DNA from: Corynebacterium frankenforstense
GTDB taxonomy: Bacteria > Actinomycetota > Actinomycetes > Mycobacteriales > Mycobacteriaceae
Direction of reading: 5' to 3'
Assembly (NCBI RefSeq): GCF_030211955.1
Contig: NZ_JASODI010000008.1
Span: forward strand, 52,707-116,706
Length of the DNA: 64,000 nt
In this document: positions 37,713 through 47,505 of the stretch, in pieces
How positions within the stretch are numbered: the first letter of the stretch is position 1
How the letters are laid out: the number at the start of each line of letters is the position of its first letter
Notes under the pieces: model-generated
The model's input: only the letters and a program-made list of their open reading frames with translations
The model's database searches: none
What the model was told of the DNA's origin: nothing
Position numbers and translations under genes: made by a program

Positions 37713-37753
37713 TGACCGCAGCCAAGACGAACATCTACGGAAGGATCGCGTAA
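37712..37753 (+). CDS. 13-residue minicistron between rplR and rpsE
   Basis: A short frame reading [13 protein letters not shown]. Its ATG overlaps the rplR stop (TGATG) and its TAA overlaps the rpsE start (TAATG). The rpsE ribosome site GGAAGGA lies inside it. Ribosomes finishing rplR could pass through this frame and deliver directly to rpsE, giving coupling across a 40-base gap. The peptide itself may have no function. There is no protein evidence; it rests only on the double overlap. Confidence 0.4.
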   Translation: MTAAKTNIYGRIA

Positions 37754-38391
37754 TGCCGGGACGTGAACGGCGTGACGGCGGACGCTCCGCCGACGAGAAC
37801 AAGAAGAACAACGAGCAGCGCGGCGAGCGCCGCGACCGCCGCGGCGGCCGCAACAACCGCCGCCAGCAGGACGAGCGCGACAAGTACATCGAGCGCGTCG
37901 TCACCATCAACCGCGTGTCCAAGGTGGTCAAGGGCGGCCGCCGCTTCAGCTTCACCGCCCTCGTCATCGTGGGCGACGGCCAGGGCATGGTCGGTGTCGG
38001 CTACGGCAAGGCCAAGGAGGTGCCGGCCGCCATCCAGAAGGGTGCCGAGGAGGCTCGCAAGAACTTCTTCCGCGTGCCCATGGTCGGTGGCACCATCACC
38101 CACCCGGTCATCGGTGAGGACTCCGCGGGCCGCGTCATGCTGAAGCCCGCCGCCCCCGGTACCGGTGTCATCGCCGGTGGCGCCGCCCGCCCGGTGCTCG
38201 AGTGCGCCGGCGTGCAGGACGTGCTGTCCAAGTCCCTGGGCTCGGGCAACGCCATCAACGTGGTCCGCGCCACCGTCGCGGGCCTGAAGGCCCTCGTGCG
38301 TCCGGAGGAGGTCGCGGCCCGCCGCGGCAAGTCCCTGGAAGAGGTCGTCCCGGCCCGTATGCTGCGCGCTCGCGCTGGACAGGAGGCCTAA
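37753..38391 (+). CDS. rpsE: 30S ribosomal protein S5
   Basis: S5, 212 residues, needed for decoding accuracy and mRNA unwinding at the entry channel. After an actinobacterial Arg/Asn/Asp-rich extension ([20 protein letters not shown]) comes the S5 fold: [21 protein letters not shown], then [23 protein letters not shown] and [18 protein letters not shown]. The spectinomycin loop region (SKVVKGGRR) looks normal. Confidence 0.99.
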   Translation: MPGRERRDGGRSADENKKNNEQRGERRDRRGGRNNRRQQDERDKYIERVVTINRVSKVVKGGRRFSFTALVIVGDGQGMVGVGYGKAKEVPAAIQKGAEEARKNFFRVPMVGGTITHPVIGEDSAGRVMLKPAAPGTGVIAGGAARPVLECAGVQDVLSKSLGSGNAINVVRATVAGLKALVRPEEVAARRGKSLEEVVPARMLRARAGQEA

Positions 38392-38394
38392 ACC

Positions 38395-38580
38395 ATGGCT
38401 CTGAAGATCACGCAGACCCGCGGCCGGGTCGGGCTCAACCCGATCCAGCGCGCCAACCTGGAGGCCCTCGGCCTGAAGCGCCCGCACCACACCGTCGTCC
38501 AGCCGGACAACGGTGCCACGCGCGGCATGATCCAGAAGGTGCGCCACCTCGTCGCCGTCGAAGAAGTGGCAGGGGAGTAG
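38395..38580 (+). CDS. rpmD: 50S ribosomal protein L30
   Basis: L30, 61 residues, complete, with [32 protein letters not shown]. Starts three bases after rpsE; rplO follows seven bases later behind GGGGAGTAGGTAAACC. Confidence 0.98.
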   Translation: MALKITQTRGRVGLNPIQRANLEALGLKRPHHTVVQPDNGATRGMIQKVRHLVAVEEVAGE

Positions 38581-38587
38581 GTAAACC

Positions 38588-39037
38588 ATGAGCGACATCA
38601 TCAAGCTCCACGATCTGCGCCCGGCCAAGGGCGCGAACAAGCCCAAGACCCGCAAGGGCCGCGGTGAGGCTTCCAAGGGCAAGACCGCCGGCCGCGGCAC
38701 CAAGGGCACCGGCGCCCGGAAGAACGTTCCGGCGGGCTTCGAGGGTGGCCAGATGCCCATCCACATGCGCCTGCCGAAGCTGAAGGGCTTCCGCAACCCG
38801 AACAAGGTCTACTACCAGGTGGTCAACGTCGGCGACCTGGCCAAGGCCTTCCCGGAGGGCGGCGACGTCACCGCCGCCGAGATCGCCGCCAAGGGCCTCG
38901 TGCGCCCGAAGGCGCCGGTCAAGGTGCTCGGTCAGGGGGACATCGACGTCGCCCTGAACGTCACCGCCGCCAAGTTCTCCCGCTCCGCCAAGGAGAAGAT
39001 CGAGGCCGCCGGCGGCTCCGTCAACACGGAGGACTAA
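38588..39037 (+). CDS. rplO: 50S ribosomal protein L15
   Basis: L15, 149 residues, a late-assembly protein of the large subunit. Typical Gly/Lys-rich N-terminus ([24 protein letters not shown]) and [21 protein letters not shown]. Last gene of this unit, followed by a strong terminator; secY lies after an intervening minus-strand gene. Confidence 0.99.
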   Translation: MSDIIKLHDLRPAKGANKPKTRKGRGEASKGKTAGRGTKGTGARKNVPAGFEGGQMPIHMRLPKLKGFRNPNKVYYQVVNVGDLAKAFPEGGDVTAAEIAAKGLVRPKAPVKVLGQGDIDVALNVTAAKFSRSAKEKIEAAGGSVNTED

Positions 39038-39086
39038 GGCGCCTCGTCCCGGCCCCGCGCACGCGGGAGCCGCGGAGGTGAGAGAA

Positions 39087-39129
39087 GGACCCCGTCGGTC
39101 GCTTGAGTGCGACCGACGGGGTCCTTTTT
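39087..39129 (+). terminator. Terminator after rplO
   Basis: A perfect 16-bp stem (GGACCCCGTCGGTCGC and its complement), six-base loop, then TTTTT. The clearest intrinsic terminator in the window. Confidence 0.95.
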
Positions 39130-39143
39130 GCGCGTTGAAAAAG

Positions 39144-39173
39144 AAATTGCCGACGCCGCGGTGTGCGGCGTCG
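39144..39173 (-). repeat. Dispersed motif fused to a hairpin, after rplO
   Basis: AAATTGCCGACGCCGCGG is an inverted copy of the motif. Its GCCGACGCCGC pairs with GCGGCGTCGGC a few bases on, making an 11-bp hairpin. The hairpin may also end transcription of the convergent minus-strand gene. Confidence 0.5.
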
Positions 39174-39183
39174 GCGTTATTGC

Positions 39184-39828
39184 TTACGCGACGGTGGCGG
39201 AGGTGCGCACGCCCATGTCGTTCAGCAGGCCCGGGATCAGCTCCAGCAGGCGGTCGCGGGTGGCGCGCACGTCCTCGAGCGAGCGGCCGTCGGGGTTCTG
39301 CACGTCCCAGTGCACGTAGCGGTCGCCGGGCACGTCCGGGATCTCGTCGACGTCGACGCCCATGAGCACCACCACGTCGGCGCGGTGCACGGTGCGCGGC
39401 ACCAGGTGGATCTGGCCGAGGATGTCGGTGGGAAGCCCCTTCTCCTCGAGGACGGGGACCACATGCGGGTTGATGCCGTCGACGGGCTCGAGGCCGATCT
39501 CGCGCACGACGACGTCCTCGTCGGCGAGCGCGCGGGTGATGGACGCGGCCAGCTGGGTGCGGCCGGCGTTGCGGCGGGAGACGTAGACGATCTCCTGGCG
39601 GCAGGCGGCGTCGGGGTCGTCGGCGGTGAGCATCTCGCTGAGGCGGTCGGAGGCCTCGCGGTCGACGAGCGTGGGCAGGAAGGTGGAGACCGCGGCGTCC
39701 GAGGAGGCGGCGATGGCCTCGTCGAGGACGCGGTCGACGGTCTCGGCGTCGATCCGGTGGCCGAAGCGGCGGTGCAGATCGCGGCGCACGTTGTCGAAGT
39801 GCTCGGGGGCAAGGTCGTTGTTCGACAC
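39184..39828 (-). CDS. ArsC-like protein, probably inactive phosphatase domain
   Basis: 214 residues. Residues 1-70 form a three-helix-bundle dimerisation domain, and 75-214 a low-molecular-weight phosphatase/arsenate reductase domain. The P-loop that should read C-x5-R reads VYVSRRNAGRTQ, with Ser84 in place of the catalytic Cys and Arg90 kept, so the usual thiol chemistry is not possible. Cys76 lies nearby but outside the loop. GTG 39828 follows TAAAGGAGAGATCACC. The gene is divergent from secY and its upstream region holds repeated TTAAC boxes. A regulatory or binding role is more likely than arsenate reduction. Confidence 0.8.
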   Translation of the reverse strand: MSNNDLAPEHFDNVRRDLHRRFGHRIDAETVDRVLDEAIAASSDAAVSTFLPTLVDREASDRLSEMLTADDPDAACRQEIVYVSRRNAGRTQLAASITRALADEDVVVREIGLEPVDGINPHVVPVLEEKGLPTDILGQIHLVPRTVHRADVVVLMGVDVDEIPDVPGDRYVHWDVQNPDGRSLEDVRATRDRLLELIPGLLNDMGVRTSATVA

Positions 39829-39840
39829 GGTGATCTCTCC

Positions 39841-39870
39841 TTTAACCGGGGGTTAACCAAATGTTAACCC
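39841..39870. promoter_or_regulatory. TTAAC repeat array between the ArsC-like gene and secY
   Basis: TTTAACC (39841-39847), the palindrome GGTTAACC (39851-39858) and the palindrome GTTAAC (39863-39868) lie about one helical turn apart. A further TTAACCC sits at 39901. This is a likely multi-site operator for a dimeric regulator. Confidence 0.45.
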
Positions 39871-40098
39871 AATGCGCCTGCGGGTGCACTCTGGTGATGC
39901 TTAACCCTTCCGGGTTTGGTGGCTGAACGCGGTGCTGCTGGTAGGGTAGGAGAGTCAATTGTGTCCACCAGTCCCGCACGCCTGGTAAGCGGCGGGGCCA
40001 TGAGAACACTTCCCGCAGCTGAGCGGCTATATTTTGTGCCCGTTCCCGAACCGGGAGGGCGAGCCTCGTGCTCAGCCGGCGGGAAGCCAGGAGGGTTC

Positions 40099-41424
40099 GT
40101 GTCCGCCATCATCCAGGCATTCAGGGACGCCGATCTGCGTAAGAAGATTCTCTTCACCCTCGCGATGATCATCCTTTATCGCGTCGGCGCGCAGATCCCG
40201 TCCCCGGGAGTGGACTACCAGTCCATCGCCGGGCGACTCCGCGACCTCACCGATGGACAGTCGGGCGTCTACTCGCTCATCAACCTGTTCTCCGGTGGGG
40301 CGCTGCTGCAGCTGTCGGTCTTCGCGATCGGCATCATGCCCTACATCACGGCCTCCATCATCGTGCAGCTGCTGACCGTGGTCATCCCCCACTTCGAGCA
40401 GCTGAAGAAGGAGGGGCAGTCCGGTCAGACGAAGATGACCCAGTACACCCGTTACCTGACGGTGGCGCTGGCGCTGCTGCAGTCCGCGGGCATCGTCGCC
40501 CTGGCGGACCGCGAGCAGCTGCTCGGCCAGGGTGTCCAGGTCCTCGTCGCCGACCGCAACCTCTGGGACCTCATCGTGCTCGTGGTGACCATGACCGCCG
40601 GCGCGATCATCGTCATGTGGCTCGGTGAGCTGATCACCGAGAAGGGCATCGGCAACGGCATGTCGCTGCTGATCTTCGCCGGCATCGCCACCCGCCTGCC
40701 CAACGACGGCATGAGCGTGCTCAACAACTCCGGCGGCCTCGTCTTCGGCATCGTCATCGCCGCGGTCATCGTGCTCGTCGTCGGCGTCGTCTTCGTCGAG
40801 CAGGGCCAGCGCCGCATCCCGGTCCAGTACGCCAAGCGCATGGTCGGGCGCCGCCAGTACGGCGGCTCCTCGACCTACCTGCCGCTGAAGGTCAACCAGG
40901 CCGGCGTCATCCCGGTCATCTTCGCCTCGTCCCTGATCTACATGCCGGTGCTCATCACCGAGATCGTCAACTCGGGCCAGGCGGGCGCGCCGGACAACTG
41001 GTGGCAGCGCAACGTCATCTCGCACCTGATGACGCCCTCGTCGTGGATCTACATCCTGATCTACTTCGTGCTCATCATCTTCTTCTCCTACTTCTACGTC
41101 TCGGTCCAGTACGACCCGAATGATCAGGCGGAGAACATGAAGAAGTACGGTGGCTTCATCCCGGGCATCCGTCCGGGGCGTCCCACGGCCCAGTACCTCG
41201 GGTACGTGATGAACCGCCTGCTGTTCGTGGGCTCGATCTACCTGGGCATCATCGCCGTGCTGCCGAACATCGCCCTGGACCTGGGCGTCGGCAGCCAGCA
41301 AGGATCGGGCATGACCGCCTTCGGCGGCACCGCCATCCTGATTCTCGTCTCGGTCGCCCTGACCACGGTCAAGCAGATCGAGAGCCAGCTCCTGCAATCC
41401 AACTACGAAGGACTCCTCAAATGA
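40099..41424 (+). CDS. secY: Preprotein translocase subunit SecY
   Basis: 441 residues, the channel of the general secretion pathway, with ten membrane helices. Typical segments are [25 protein letters not shown], the plug region, [12 protein letters not shown], and the cytoplasmic loop [28 protein letters not shown] 40099 follows CCAGGAGGGTTC; frames reaching further upstream are not SecY-like. TAGGGT at 39942-39947 may be the -10 of its promoter. It overlaps adk by four bases. Confidence 0.98.
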   Translation: MSAIIQAFRDADLRKKILFTLAMIILYRVGAQIPSPGVDYQSIAGRLRDLTDGQSGVYSLINLFSGGALLQLSVFAIGIMPYITASIIVQLLTVVIPHFEQLKKEGQSGQTKMTQYTRYLTVALALLQSAGIVALADREQLLGQGVQVLVADRNLWDLIVLVVTMTAGAIIVMWLGELITEKGIGNGMSLLIFAGIATRLPNDGMSVLNNSGGLVFGIVIAAVIVLVVGVVFVEQGQRRIPVQYAKRMVGRRQYGGSSTYLPLKVNQAGVIPVIFASSLIYMPVLITEIVNSGQAGAPDNWWQRNVISHLMTPSSWIYILIYFVLIIFFSYFYVSVQYDPNDQAENMKKYGGFIPGIRPGRPTAQYLGYVMNRLLFVGSIYLGIIAVLPNIALDLGVGSQQGSGMTAFGGTAILILVSVALTTVKQIESQLLQSNYEGLLK

Positions 41425-41978
41425 GACTCGTTCTCCTCGGGCCCCCCGGTGCCGGCAAGGGCACCCAGGCCGCCATTCTCTCCGAGAAGCTCAACGTCCC
41501 CCACATCTCCACCGGCGACCTGTTCCGCGCCAACATCGGCGAGGGCACCCCGCTGGGCGTGGAGGCCAAGCAGTACATCGACGCCGGCAAGCTCGTGCCG
41601 ACCGACGTCACCGCCCGCATGGTCGAGTCCCGCCTCGACGAGGCGGACGCCGCCGACGGCTTCCTGCTCGACGGCTTCCCGCGCACGGTCGAGCAGGCCG
41701 AGATCCTGACCGACCTGCTGTCCAAGAAGGGCCTCAAGCTCGACGGCGTGCTGAACTTCCGCGTCTCCGAGGACGTCGTGGTCGAGCGCATGCTAGCCCG
41801 CGGTCGCGCCGACGACACGGAGGAGACCATCCGTACCCGTCTGCAGGTCTACCGCGACGAGACCGCCCCGCTGATCGAGCACTACGAGGGCCAGCTGATC
41901 AACGTCGAGGCCGAGGGCGAGATCGAGGAGATCAACGCCCGCGCCCTGGCCGCCATCAACGATCACGTCGAGGGCTAA
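41421..41978 (+). CDS. adk: Adenylate kinase
   Basis: 185 residues, converts ATP and AMP to two ADP. P-loop [14 protein letters not shown] site [24 protein letters not shown] and the short LID ([15 protein letters not shown]), without the long zinc LID, as usual in actinobacteria. The ATG overlaps the secY stop (ATGA), so it is coupled to secY. Confidence 0.99.
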   Translation: MRLVLLGPPGAGKGTQAAILSEKLNVPHISTGDLFRANIGEGTPLGVEAKQYIDAGKLVPTDVTARMVESRLDEADAADGFLLDGFPRTVEQAEILTDLLSKKGLKLDGVLNFRVSEDVVVERMLARGRADDTEETIRTRLQVYRDETAPLIEHYEGQLINVEAEGEIEEINARALAAINDHVEG

Positions 41979-41984
41979 GCGAAG

Positions 41985-42775
41985 TTGATCTTCCGGCGTA
42001 AGCGCATCCCGGCGAAGACCCCGGCGAGCTCGACGCGATGGAGGCCGCCGGCCGCGTGGTCGGCGCGGCCCTCCTCGCCGTGCGCGCCGCGGCCCGTCCC
42101 GGGGTGAGCACCAAGGAGCTCGACGCGGTCGCCGAGCAGACCATCCGTGACGCGGGAGCCTACCCGACGTTCCTGGGCTACCAGGGGTTCCCGGGCTCCA
42201 TCTGCGCCTCCGTCAACGACGTCATCGTCCACGGCATCCCGAACGAGGACACCGTGCTCGCCGAGGGCGACCTGGTCAGCATCGACTGCGGTGCGACGCT
42301 CGACGGCTGGGTCGGCGACTCGGCCTTCACCTTCGGCGTCGGCGAGCTCAACGCGGACTCGCAGGCGCTCAACGAGGCCTGCGAGGAGGTCATGCTCGCC
42401 GGGGTCGCCGCCATGGTGCCCGGCGCCCGGCTCTCCGACGTCTCGCACGCCCTCGAGGTGGCCACCCGCGCCGCCGAGGAGCGCCACGGCCTGGCCTTCG
42501 GCATCGTCGATGGCTTCGGCGGGCACGGCATCGGCCACGAGATGCACGAGGACCCGTACCTGGCCAACGAGGGCCGTGCCGGCCACGGCCCGGTCATCCA
42601 GGACGGAACCACGCTGTGCGTCGAGCCCATGCTGACCCTGGGCACCTGGGACTCTGAGATCCTCGACGACGACTGGACGGTCATCACCGCCGACGGTACC
42701 CGTGCCGCCCACTGGGAGCACACCGTCGCCGCCACGGCCGACGGTCCCCGGATCCTCACCCCGCGGGCTGAGTGA
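41985..42775 (+). pseudogene. map: Methionine aminopeptidase type I, 5' frameshift
   Basis: Removes the initiator Met from new proteins. The body (from ATG 42038) is a full pita-bread metalloenzyme with metal ligands in [16 protein letters not shown] (two Asp), [10 protein letters not shown] (His), CVEPMLTLG (Glu) and HWEHTVA (Glu). The natural start appears to be TTG 41985 ([14 protein letters not shown]...), but the frame slips near 42023-42024, where CCGG is expected to be CCGGG. One added G gives a 263-residue protein. As written, translation could only begin at ATG 42038, dropping about 18 residues of no known catalytic role, so activity might survive. Sequencing error is a serious possibility. 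Confidence 0.85.
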
Positions 42776-42791
42776 CGCGCCCGGACTGAAT

Positions 42792-42811
42792 CCGATTTCC
42801 GACGCCGCCCC
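42792..42811 (-). repeat. Dispersed intergenic motif, copy after map
   Basis: CCGATTTCCGACGCCGCCCC on the plus strand, the reverse of GGGGCGGCGTCGGAAATCGG. It starts 16 bases after the map stop. An inverted repeat (CCGCCCCGCGCC with GGCGCGGGGCG-like sequence) follows and may be the map terminator. Confidence 0.6.
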
Positions 42812-42890
42812 GCGCCCCGAGCGCGGGGCGATTCGGCGTCCGGCGCGGGCGTCGCGCGCGGTTGAGTAGGGGAGACGTTATACTCGCCGC

Positions 42891-43688
42891 ATGACTTACA
42901 AGCCCCGACACGCCAAGCCGTCGCGCGCCCGTCGCCGCGTCGGCGCCCTGCTCGCCGGTGGCGCGGCCGCCGCGACGCTCGTGGCCGGCCCGGTGAACGC
43001 CAACGCCCAGACCCTTTCCGGACCCGGTTCCGCCGAGCTCCCGCAGGTCGGCTCGTCCGCCATGCAGCTGCCCGCCGACTTCCAGGCCCAGATCGACGAC
43101 CTCGCCGACCAGGCCCGTGAGCAGGCCTGGGACTCGCGCGTCTGGCTGCACCAGCAGGCCGCCGCCCTGCCGCCCGAGATGCAGGAGCCGGCCCGCCAGT
43201 TCGTCGACCAGGTCGTCGAGGGGCTCTTCCCCGGCCTGATCGCCCAGAAGAACGCCGAGGAGGCCGCGCGCGTCGCCGCCGCCGAGGCGGCCGCCCGCCC
43301 GGCCCCGCCCGCCGCTAACACCGGCGTGGACACCGGCCCCTGCCCGGCCCAGGCCCGCGCCTGCATCGACATCGACGGCGGCCGCACCTGGCTGCAGGAC
43401 GGCGGTCGCGTCTCCTACGGCCCCGTGCCGATGTCCGCCGGCGCGCCCTCGCCGGCCACCGCGACCCCGAAGGGCACCCACTTCGTCAACCGCAAGGTCA
43501 AGGACGAGATCTCGCACGAGTTCGGCAACGCCCCGATGCCGTACTCGGTGTACTTCACCAACACCGGTGTGGCCTTCCACCAGGGCAACGTCAACCTGCT
43601 CTCGCACGGCTGCATCCACCTCAACCACGACGACGCGGTGACGTACTTCGACCAGCTCCAGGTCGGCGACATGGTCTACGTCTACTAG
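42891..43688 (+). CDS. Secreted L,D-transpeptidase (YkuD family)
   Basis: 265 residues. An N-terminal export signal ([26 protein letters not shown]) is followed by a helical stalk with an Ala/Glu-rich stretch, then a C-terminal YkuD domain. The catalytic motif is LLSHGCIHL, with His239 and Cys241. Such enzymes make 3-3 cross-links in peptidoglycan or attach proteins to it. ATG 42891 is six bases after TATACT (42879-42884), so the mRNA is probably leaderless. It stands alone between map and infA with its own terminator. Confidence 0.9.
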   Translation: MTYKPRHAKPSRARRRVGALLAGGAAAATLVAGPVNANAQTLSGPGSAELPQVGSSAMQLPADFQAQIDDLADQAREQAWDSRVWLHQQAAALPPEMQEPARQFVDQVVEGLFPGLIAQKNAEEAARVAAAEAAARPAPPAANTGVDTGPCPAQARACIDIDGGRTWLQDGGRVSYGPVPMSAGAPSPATATPKGTHFVNRKVKDEISHEFGNAPMPYSVYFTNTGVAFHQGNVNLLSHGCIHLNHDDAVTYFDQLQVGDMVYVY

Positions 43689-43722
43689 ACCCGCACGCGC
43701 CGCCCCGCGCGGCGTCGTCAAG

Positions 43723-43751
43723 CACCCCGGTCCCGCGACCGGGGTGTTTTT
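43723..43751 (+). terminator. Terminator after the L,D-transpeptidase gene
   Basis: A perfect 10-bp stem CACCCCGGTC / GACCGGGGTG, CCGC loop, then TTTTT. The T run overlaps the -35 of the infA promoter. Confidence 0.9.
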
Positions 43752-43778
43752 GCGTTTTCCCTGCTACCTGGGTAGAGT
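43750..43778 (+). promoter_or_regulatory. Promoter of infA
   Basis: TTGCGT (43750-43755), 17 bases, TAGAGT (43773-43778). Transcription would start near 43785, about 80 bases before infA. Confidence 0.6.
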
Positions 43779-43866
43779 TACCCGACGGCGTGTGCGGCAT
43801 ACGCGCACGCCTGACTTGCAGTGCAAACGACGAGGGCGGCCACGGCCGTCCGGGAATGTGGAGGAT

Positions 43867-44085
43867 ATGGCTAAGGAAGGCGCCATCGAGGTCGAGGGCC
43901 GCGTCATCGAGCCCCTGCCGAACGCGATGTTCAAGGTCGAGCTGGACAACGGACACCAGGTTCTCGCGCACATCAGCGGAAAGATGCGTCAGCACTACAT
44001 CCGCATCCTCCCCGAGGACCGCGTGGTCATCGAGCTGTCGCCCTATGACCTCAGCCGCGGTCGCATCGTCTACCGCTACAAGTAG
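43867..44085 (+). CDS. infA: Translation initiation factor IF-1
   Basis: 72 residues, an OB-fold factor that fills the ribosomal A site during initiation. Normal sequence [27 protein letters not shown] and [30 protein letters not shown]. Ribosome site TGTGGAGGAT. rpmJ, which often follows infA, is not found in the 194 bases before rpsM. Confidence 0.99.
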   Translation: MAKEGAIEVEGRVIEPLPNAMFKVELDNGHQVLAHISGKMRQHYIRILPEDRVVIELSPYDLSRGRIVYRYK

Positions 44086-44279
44086 GACATTTTCGCCTCC
44101 TCTTTTCCCAGGTACCCCGCTCCCGTACGACGGGCGCGGGGCGCTGCACACCTCCGGCCACGGTGGCTGGAGCCGCGCGCACCACGGCGTACCTCTCCGG
44201 GTAACGGTCCGGACGGGACGCCGGTTGGCGTGGACGGAAGAGGAGCAAACCACCGTAACAACCGGAAAGGTACTGCCAC

Positions 44280-44648
44280 ATGGCACGTCTAGCCGGCGTC
44301 GACCTCCCGCGCAACAAGCGCATGGAGGTCGCGCTCACCTACATCTACGGCATCGGCCCCGCCCGTGCCGCCAAGCTGCTCGAGGAGACCGGCATCTCTC
44401 CCGATCTGCGCACCGACAACCTGACCGACGAGCAGGTCTCCGCCCTCCGCGACGTCATCGAGGCGTCCTGGAAGGTCGAGGGTGACCTGCGCCGCGAGGT
44501 CCAGGCCGACATCCGTCGCAAGATCGAGATCGGTAGCTACCAGGGTCGCCGCCACCGTCGCGGCCTGCCCGTGCACGGTCAGCGCACCAAGACCAACGCC
44601 CGGACCCGCAAGGGCCCGAAGAAGACGATCGCCGGAAAGAAGAAGTAA
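44280..44648 (+). CDS. rpsM: 30S ribosomal protein S13
   Basis: S13, 122 residues, at the top of the 30S head, contacts P-site tRNA and the 50S subunit. Typical [26 protein letters not shown], and the basic end [23 protein letters not shown]. Starts the alpha-operon part of the cluster. Confidence 0.99.
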   Translation: MARLAGVDLPRNKRMEVALTYIYGIGPARAAKLLEETGISPDLRTDNLTDEQVSALRDVIEASWKVEGDLRREVQADIRRKIEIGSYQGRRHRRGLPVHGQRTKTNARTRKGPKKTIAGKKK

Positions 44649-44651
44649 CAC

Positions 44652-45056
44652 ATGCCTCCGAAGACACGCTCTGGCGCACGCCGCAGCGGGCGCCGCACTC
44701 CGAAGAAGAACGTGGCCGCCGGCCACGCGTACATCAAGTCCACCTTCAACAACACCATCGTGTCCATCACGGGCCCGAACGGTGACGTGATCTCCTGGGC
44801 CTCCTCCGGCCACGTCGGGTTCAAGGGCTCCCGCAAGTCCACCCCGTTCGCCGCGCAGATGGCCGCCGAGAACGCCGCCCGCAAGGCGATGGACCACGGC
44901 ATGAAGAAGGTCGACGTGTTCGTCAAGGGGCCGGGCTCCGGCCGCGAGACCGCCATCCGCTCCCTCCAGGCCTCCGGCCTCGAGGTCAACTCGATCTCCG
45001 ACGTGACCCCGCAGCCGCACAACGGCTGCCGTCCGCCGAAGCGTCGCCGCGTCTAA
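44652..45056 (+). CDS. rpsK: 30S ribosomal protein S11
   Basis: S11, 134 residues, lines the 30S platform by the E site. Blocks [37 protein letters not shown] and [16 protein letters not shown] are conserved. It starts three bases after rpsM. Confidence 0.99.
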   Translation: MPPKTRSGARRSGRRTPKKNVAAGHAYIKSTFNNTIVSITGPNGDVISWASSGHVGFKGSRKSTPFAAQMAAENAARKAMDHGMKKVDVFVKGPGSGRETAIRSLQASGLEVNSISDVTPQPHNGCRPPKRRRV

Positions 45057-45079
45057 GGGAAAGGAAAGGTTAGGAAGAA

Positions 45080-45685
45080 ATGGCCCGTTACACCGGTCCC
45101 GCAACCCGTAAGTCCCGCCGTCTCCGCGTCGACCTCGTCGGCGGAGACCGCTACTTCGAGCGTCGCCCCTACCCGCCGGGTCAGGCCGGCCGCGCCCGTA
45201 TCAAGGAGTCCGAGTACCTCCTCCAGCTGCAGGAGAAGCAGAAGGCCCGCTTCACCTACGGCGTCATGGAGAAGCAGTTCCACCGCTACTACGAGAAGGC
45301 CAACCGCCTTCCCGGCAAGACCGGTGACAACCTGTTGATCCTGCTCGAGTCCCGTCTCGACAACGTCGTCTACCGCGCCGGTCTGGCCCGCACCCGCCGC
45401 CAGGCCCGCCAGCTGGTCTCCCACGGCCACTTCACCGTGAACGGCAAGAACACCAACGTTCCGTCGTTCCAGGTCTCGCAGTACGACATCATCGACGTGC
45501 GTGACCGCTCCAAGAAGATGGTCTGGTTCGAGGAGGCCCAGGAGAACCTGAACGACTCCGTCGTCCCGGCCTGGCTCCAGGTCGTCCCCGACACCCTGCG
45601 CATCCTCGTGCACCAGCTGCCCGAGCGCGCCCAGATCGACATCCCGCTGCAGGAGCAGCTCATCGTCGAGCTCTACTCGAAGTAA
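45080..45685 (+). CDS. rpsD: 30S ribosomal protein S4
   Basis: S4, 201 residues, a primary 16S rRNA binder; in E. coli it regulates the alpha operon. S4 domain RLDNVVYRAGLARTRRQARQLVSHGHFTVNGK is complete. It lacks the four-cysteine zinc site of some homologues, beginning MARYTGPATRKSRRLRVDLVG. Ribosome site GGAAAGGTTAGGAAGAA. Confidence 0.99.
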   Translation: MARYTGPATRKSRRLRVDLVGGDRYFERRPYPPGQAGRARIKESEYLLQLQEKQKARFTYGVMEKQFHRYYEKANRLPGKTGDNLLILLESRLDNVVYRAGLARTRRQARQLVSHGHFTVNGKNTNVPSFQVSQYDIIDVRDRSKKMVWFEEAQENLNDSVVPAWLQVVPDTLRILVHQLPERAQIDIPLQEQLIVELYSK

Positions 45686-45753
45686 TCCTCCGAGTCCCGT
45701 CCTCCACCTTTCCACCTACCGGCGTCATATAGCGGGCGCCAAAGGAGAGAATC

Positions 45754-46764
45754 ATGCTCATTTCTCAGCGACCGTCCCTCACCGAGGAGTACATCGACGA
45801 GTCGCGCTCCCGGTTCGTCATCGAGCCGCTGGAGCCCGGCTTCGGGTACACCCTCGGCAACTCGCTGCGTCGCACCCTGCTGTCGTCCATCCCGGGCGCG
45901 GCCGTGACCAGCGTCAAGATCGAGGGTGTGCTCCACGAGTTCACCACCATCGCCGGTGTCAAGGAGGACGTCTCCGACGTCATCCTGAACATCAAGTCGA
46001 TGGTGCTGTCCTCGGACTCCGACGAGCCCGTCGTGATGTACCTGAGCAAGCAGGGCCCGGGCGAGGTCACCGCCGGCGACATTGAGCCGCCGGCCGGTGT
46101 CGAGATCCACAACCCGGACCTGCACATCGCCTCGCTCAACGAGCAGGGCAGCCTGGACATCGAGTTCGTGGTCGAGCGCGGCCGCGGCTACGTCCCAGCG
46201 GCTCAGACCGCCGGCGAGATCGGCCGCATCCCGGTCGACCAGATCTACTCGCCGGTGCTCAAGGTCAGCTACAAGGTCGAGGCGACCCGCGTCGAGCAGC
46301 GCACCGACTTCGACAAGCTGGTCATCGACGTGGAGACGAAGAACTCCATCACCGCTCGCGACGCCATGGCGTCCGCCGGCGGCACCCTCGTCGAGCTGTT
46401 CGGGCTCGCCCGCGAGCTCAACGAGCAGGCCGAGGGCATCGAGATCGGGCCCTCTCCGCAGGAGTCCGAGTCGCTGGCCGCCTACAGCATGCCGATCGAG
46501 GACCTGAACTTCTCCGTCCGGTCCTACAACTGCCTGAAGCGCCAGGAGATCCACACCGTCGGTGAGCTCGCTGAGTGCACCGAGTCGGACCTGCTGGACA
46601 TCCGCAACTTCGGGCAGAAGTCGATCAACGAGGTCAAGATCAAGCTGGCCGGCCTCGGGCTCACGCTCAAGGACGCGCCGGAGGACTTCGACCCCACGCA
46701 GCTGGAGGGCTACGACGCCGAGACCGGTGGATTCGTGGACGACGAGGCCGAGGACGAAGAGTAG
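45754..46764 (+). CDS. rpoA: DNA-directed RNA polymerase subunit alpha
   Basis: 336 residues. The N-terminal dimerisation and assembly domain ([40 protein letters not shown]) is joined by a linker to the C-terminal domain ([39 protein letters not shown]), which binds UP elements and activators. An acidic tail ends the protein. ATG 45754 follows AAAGGAGAGAATC. Confidence 0.99.
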   Translation: MLISQRPSLTEEYIDESRSRFVIEPLEPGFGYTLGNSLRRTLLSSIPGAAVTSVKIEGVLHEFTTIAGVKEDVSDVILNIKSMVLSSDSDEPVVMYLSKQGPGEVTAGDIEPPAGVEIHNPDLHIASLNEQGSLDIEFVVERGRGYVPAAQTAGEIGRIPVDQIYSPVLKVSYKVEATRVEQRTDFDKLVIDVETKNSITARDAMASAGGTLVELFGLARELNEQAEGIEIGPSPQESESLAAYSMPIEDLNFSVRSYNCLKRQEIHTVGELAECTESDLLDIRNFGQKSINEVKIKLAGLGLTLKDAPEDFDPTQLEGYDAETGGFVDDEAEDEE

Positions 46765-46801
46765 AACGCCCGCTCACCAACTTTCACACGAGGAGTAATC
46801 A

Positions 46802-47320
46802 ATGCCTACCCCGAAGAAGGGCGCCCGCCTCGGCGGATCGGCGACCAACCAGCGCAAGGTTCTCGCGAACCTCGCCTCGTCGCTGTTCGAGCACGGCGCC
46901 ATCAAGACCACGGACGCCAAGGCCAAGGCCCTGCGCCCGTACGCCGAGAAGCTGATCACCAAGGCCAAGGCCGGCACGCTCGCCGACCGCCGCGAGGCCC
47001 TGGCCAAGGTCACCAACAAGGCCGTGGTCAAGCACCTCTTCGATGATCTCGCCCCGCAGTTCGAGGGCCGTGAGGGTGGCTACACCCGCATCATCAAGCT
47101 GGAGAACCGCACCGGCGACAACGCGCCGATGTCCCAGATCTCCCTGGTCCTCGAGGAGGTCGCCGGCAAGGACGCCTCCCGCGCCGACCGCGTGGCCGCC
47201 TCGCAGAAGGCCGAGGAGGAGAAGGCCGCCGAGGCCGACGCCGAGGGCAAGGCCGACGAGGCCACCGAGGCTGAGGCTGAGGAGACCGAGGCCGCTGAGG
47301 CTGAGGCCGAGGAGAAGTAG
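46802..47320 (+). CDS. rplQ: 50S ribosomal protein L17 with acidic tail
   Basis: L17, 172 residues. The first 125 are the usual L17 core ([29 protein letters not shown]...[24 protein letters not shown]). The last 45 are a Glu/Ala tail ([20 protein letters not shown]) of low complexity, seen in some actinobacterial L17 proteins and not needed for rRNA binding. Last gene of the ribosomal cluster. Confidence 0.99.
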   Translation: MPTPKKGARLGGSATNQRKVLANLASSLFEHGAIKTTDAKAKALRPYAEKLITKAKAGTLADRREALAKVTNKAVVKHLFDDLAPQFEGREGGYTRIIKLENRTGDNAPMSQISLVLEEVAGKDASRADRVAASQKAEEEKAAEADAEGKADEATEAEAEETEAAEAEAEEK

Positions 47321-47371
47321 TTCTCCCGTACCGGACTGACCCGGTATGAGCCGGCGCCCACCGGGCGCCCG

Positions 47372-47399
47372 AACCCCGCGCAACTCATGCGCGGGGTTT
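47372..47399 (+). terminator. Terminator after rplQ
   Basis: Stem AACCCCGCGC / GCGCGGGGTT with a seven-base loop, followed by TCGTC. Confidence 0.8.
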
Positions 47400-47489
47400 C
47401 GTCATGCGTGGGGGAGCCCGCGCACGGGGGAGGGGCGTCGACGGTGAGGGACACCGGCGGTGAGGCGGACCACCGACGGCGCGGGGCGC

Positions 47490-47505
47490 GACGTCGGCAA
47501 TCGCG
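47490..47505 (+). repeat. Dispersed intergenic motif, copy after rplQ
   Basis: GACGTCGGCAATCGCG, preceded by GGGGCGC; one change from the rpsJ copy. Confidence 0.6.

Noticed and set aside
43708..43727. GCGCGGCGTCGTCAAGCACC upstream of infA as a full motif copy
   Set aside because: The spacing to the -10 fits (45 nt), but the ATCGGG end is lost and the stretch overlaps the terminator stem, so I count it only as degenerate.
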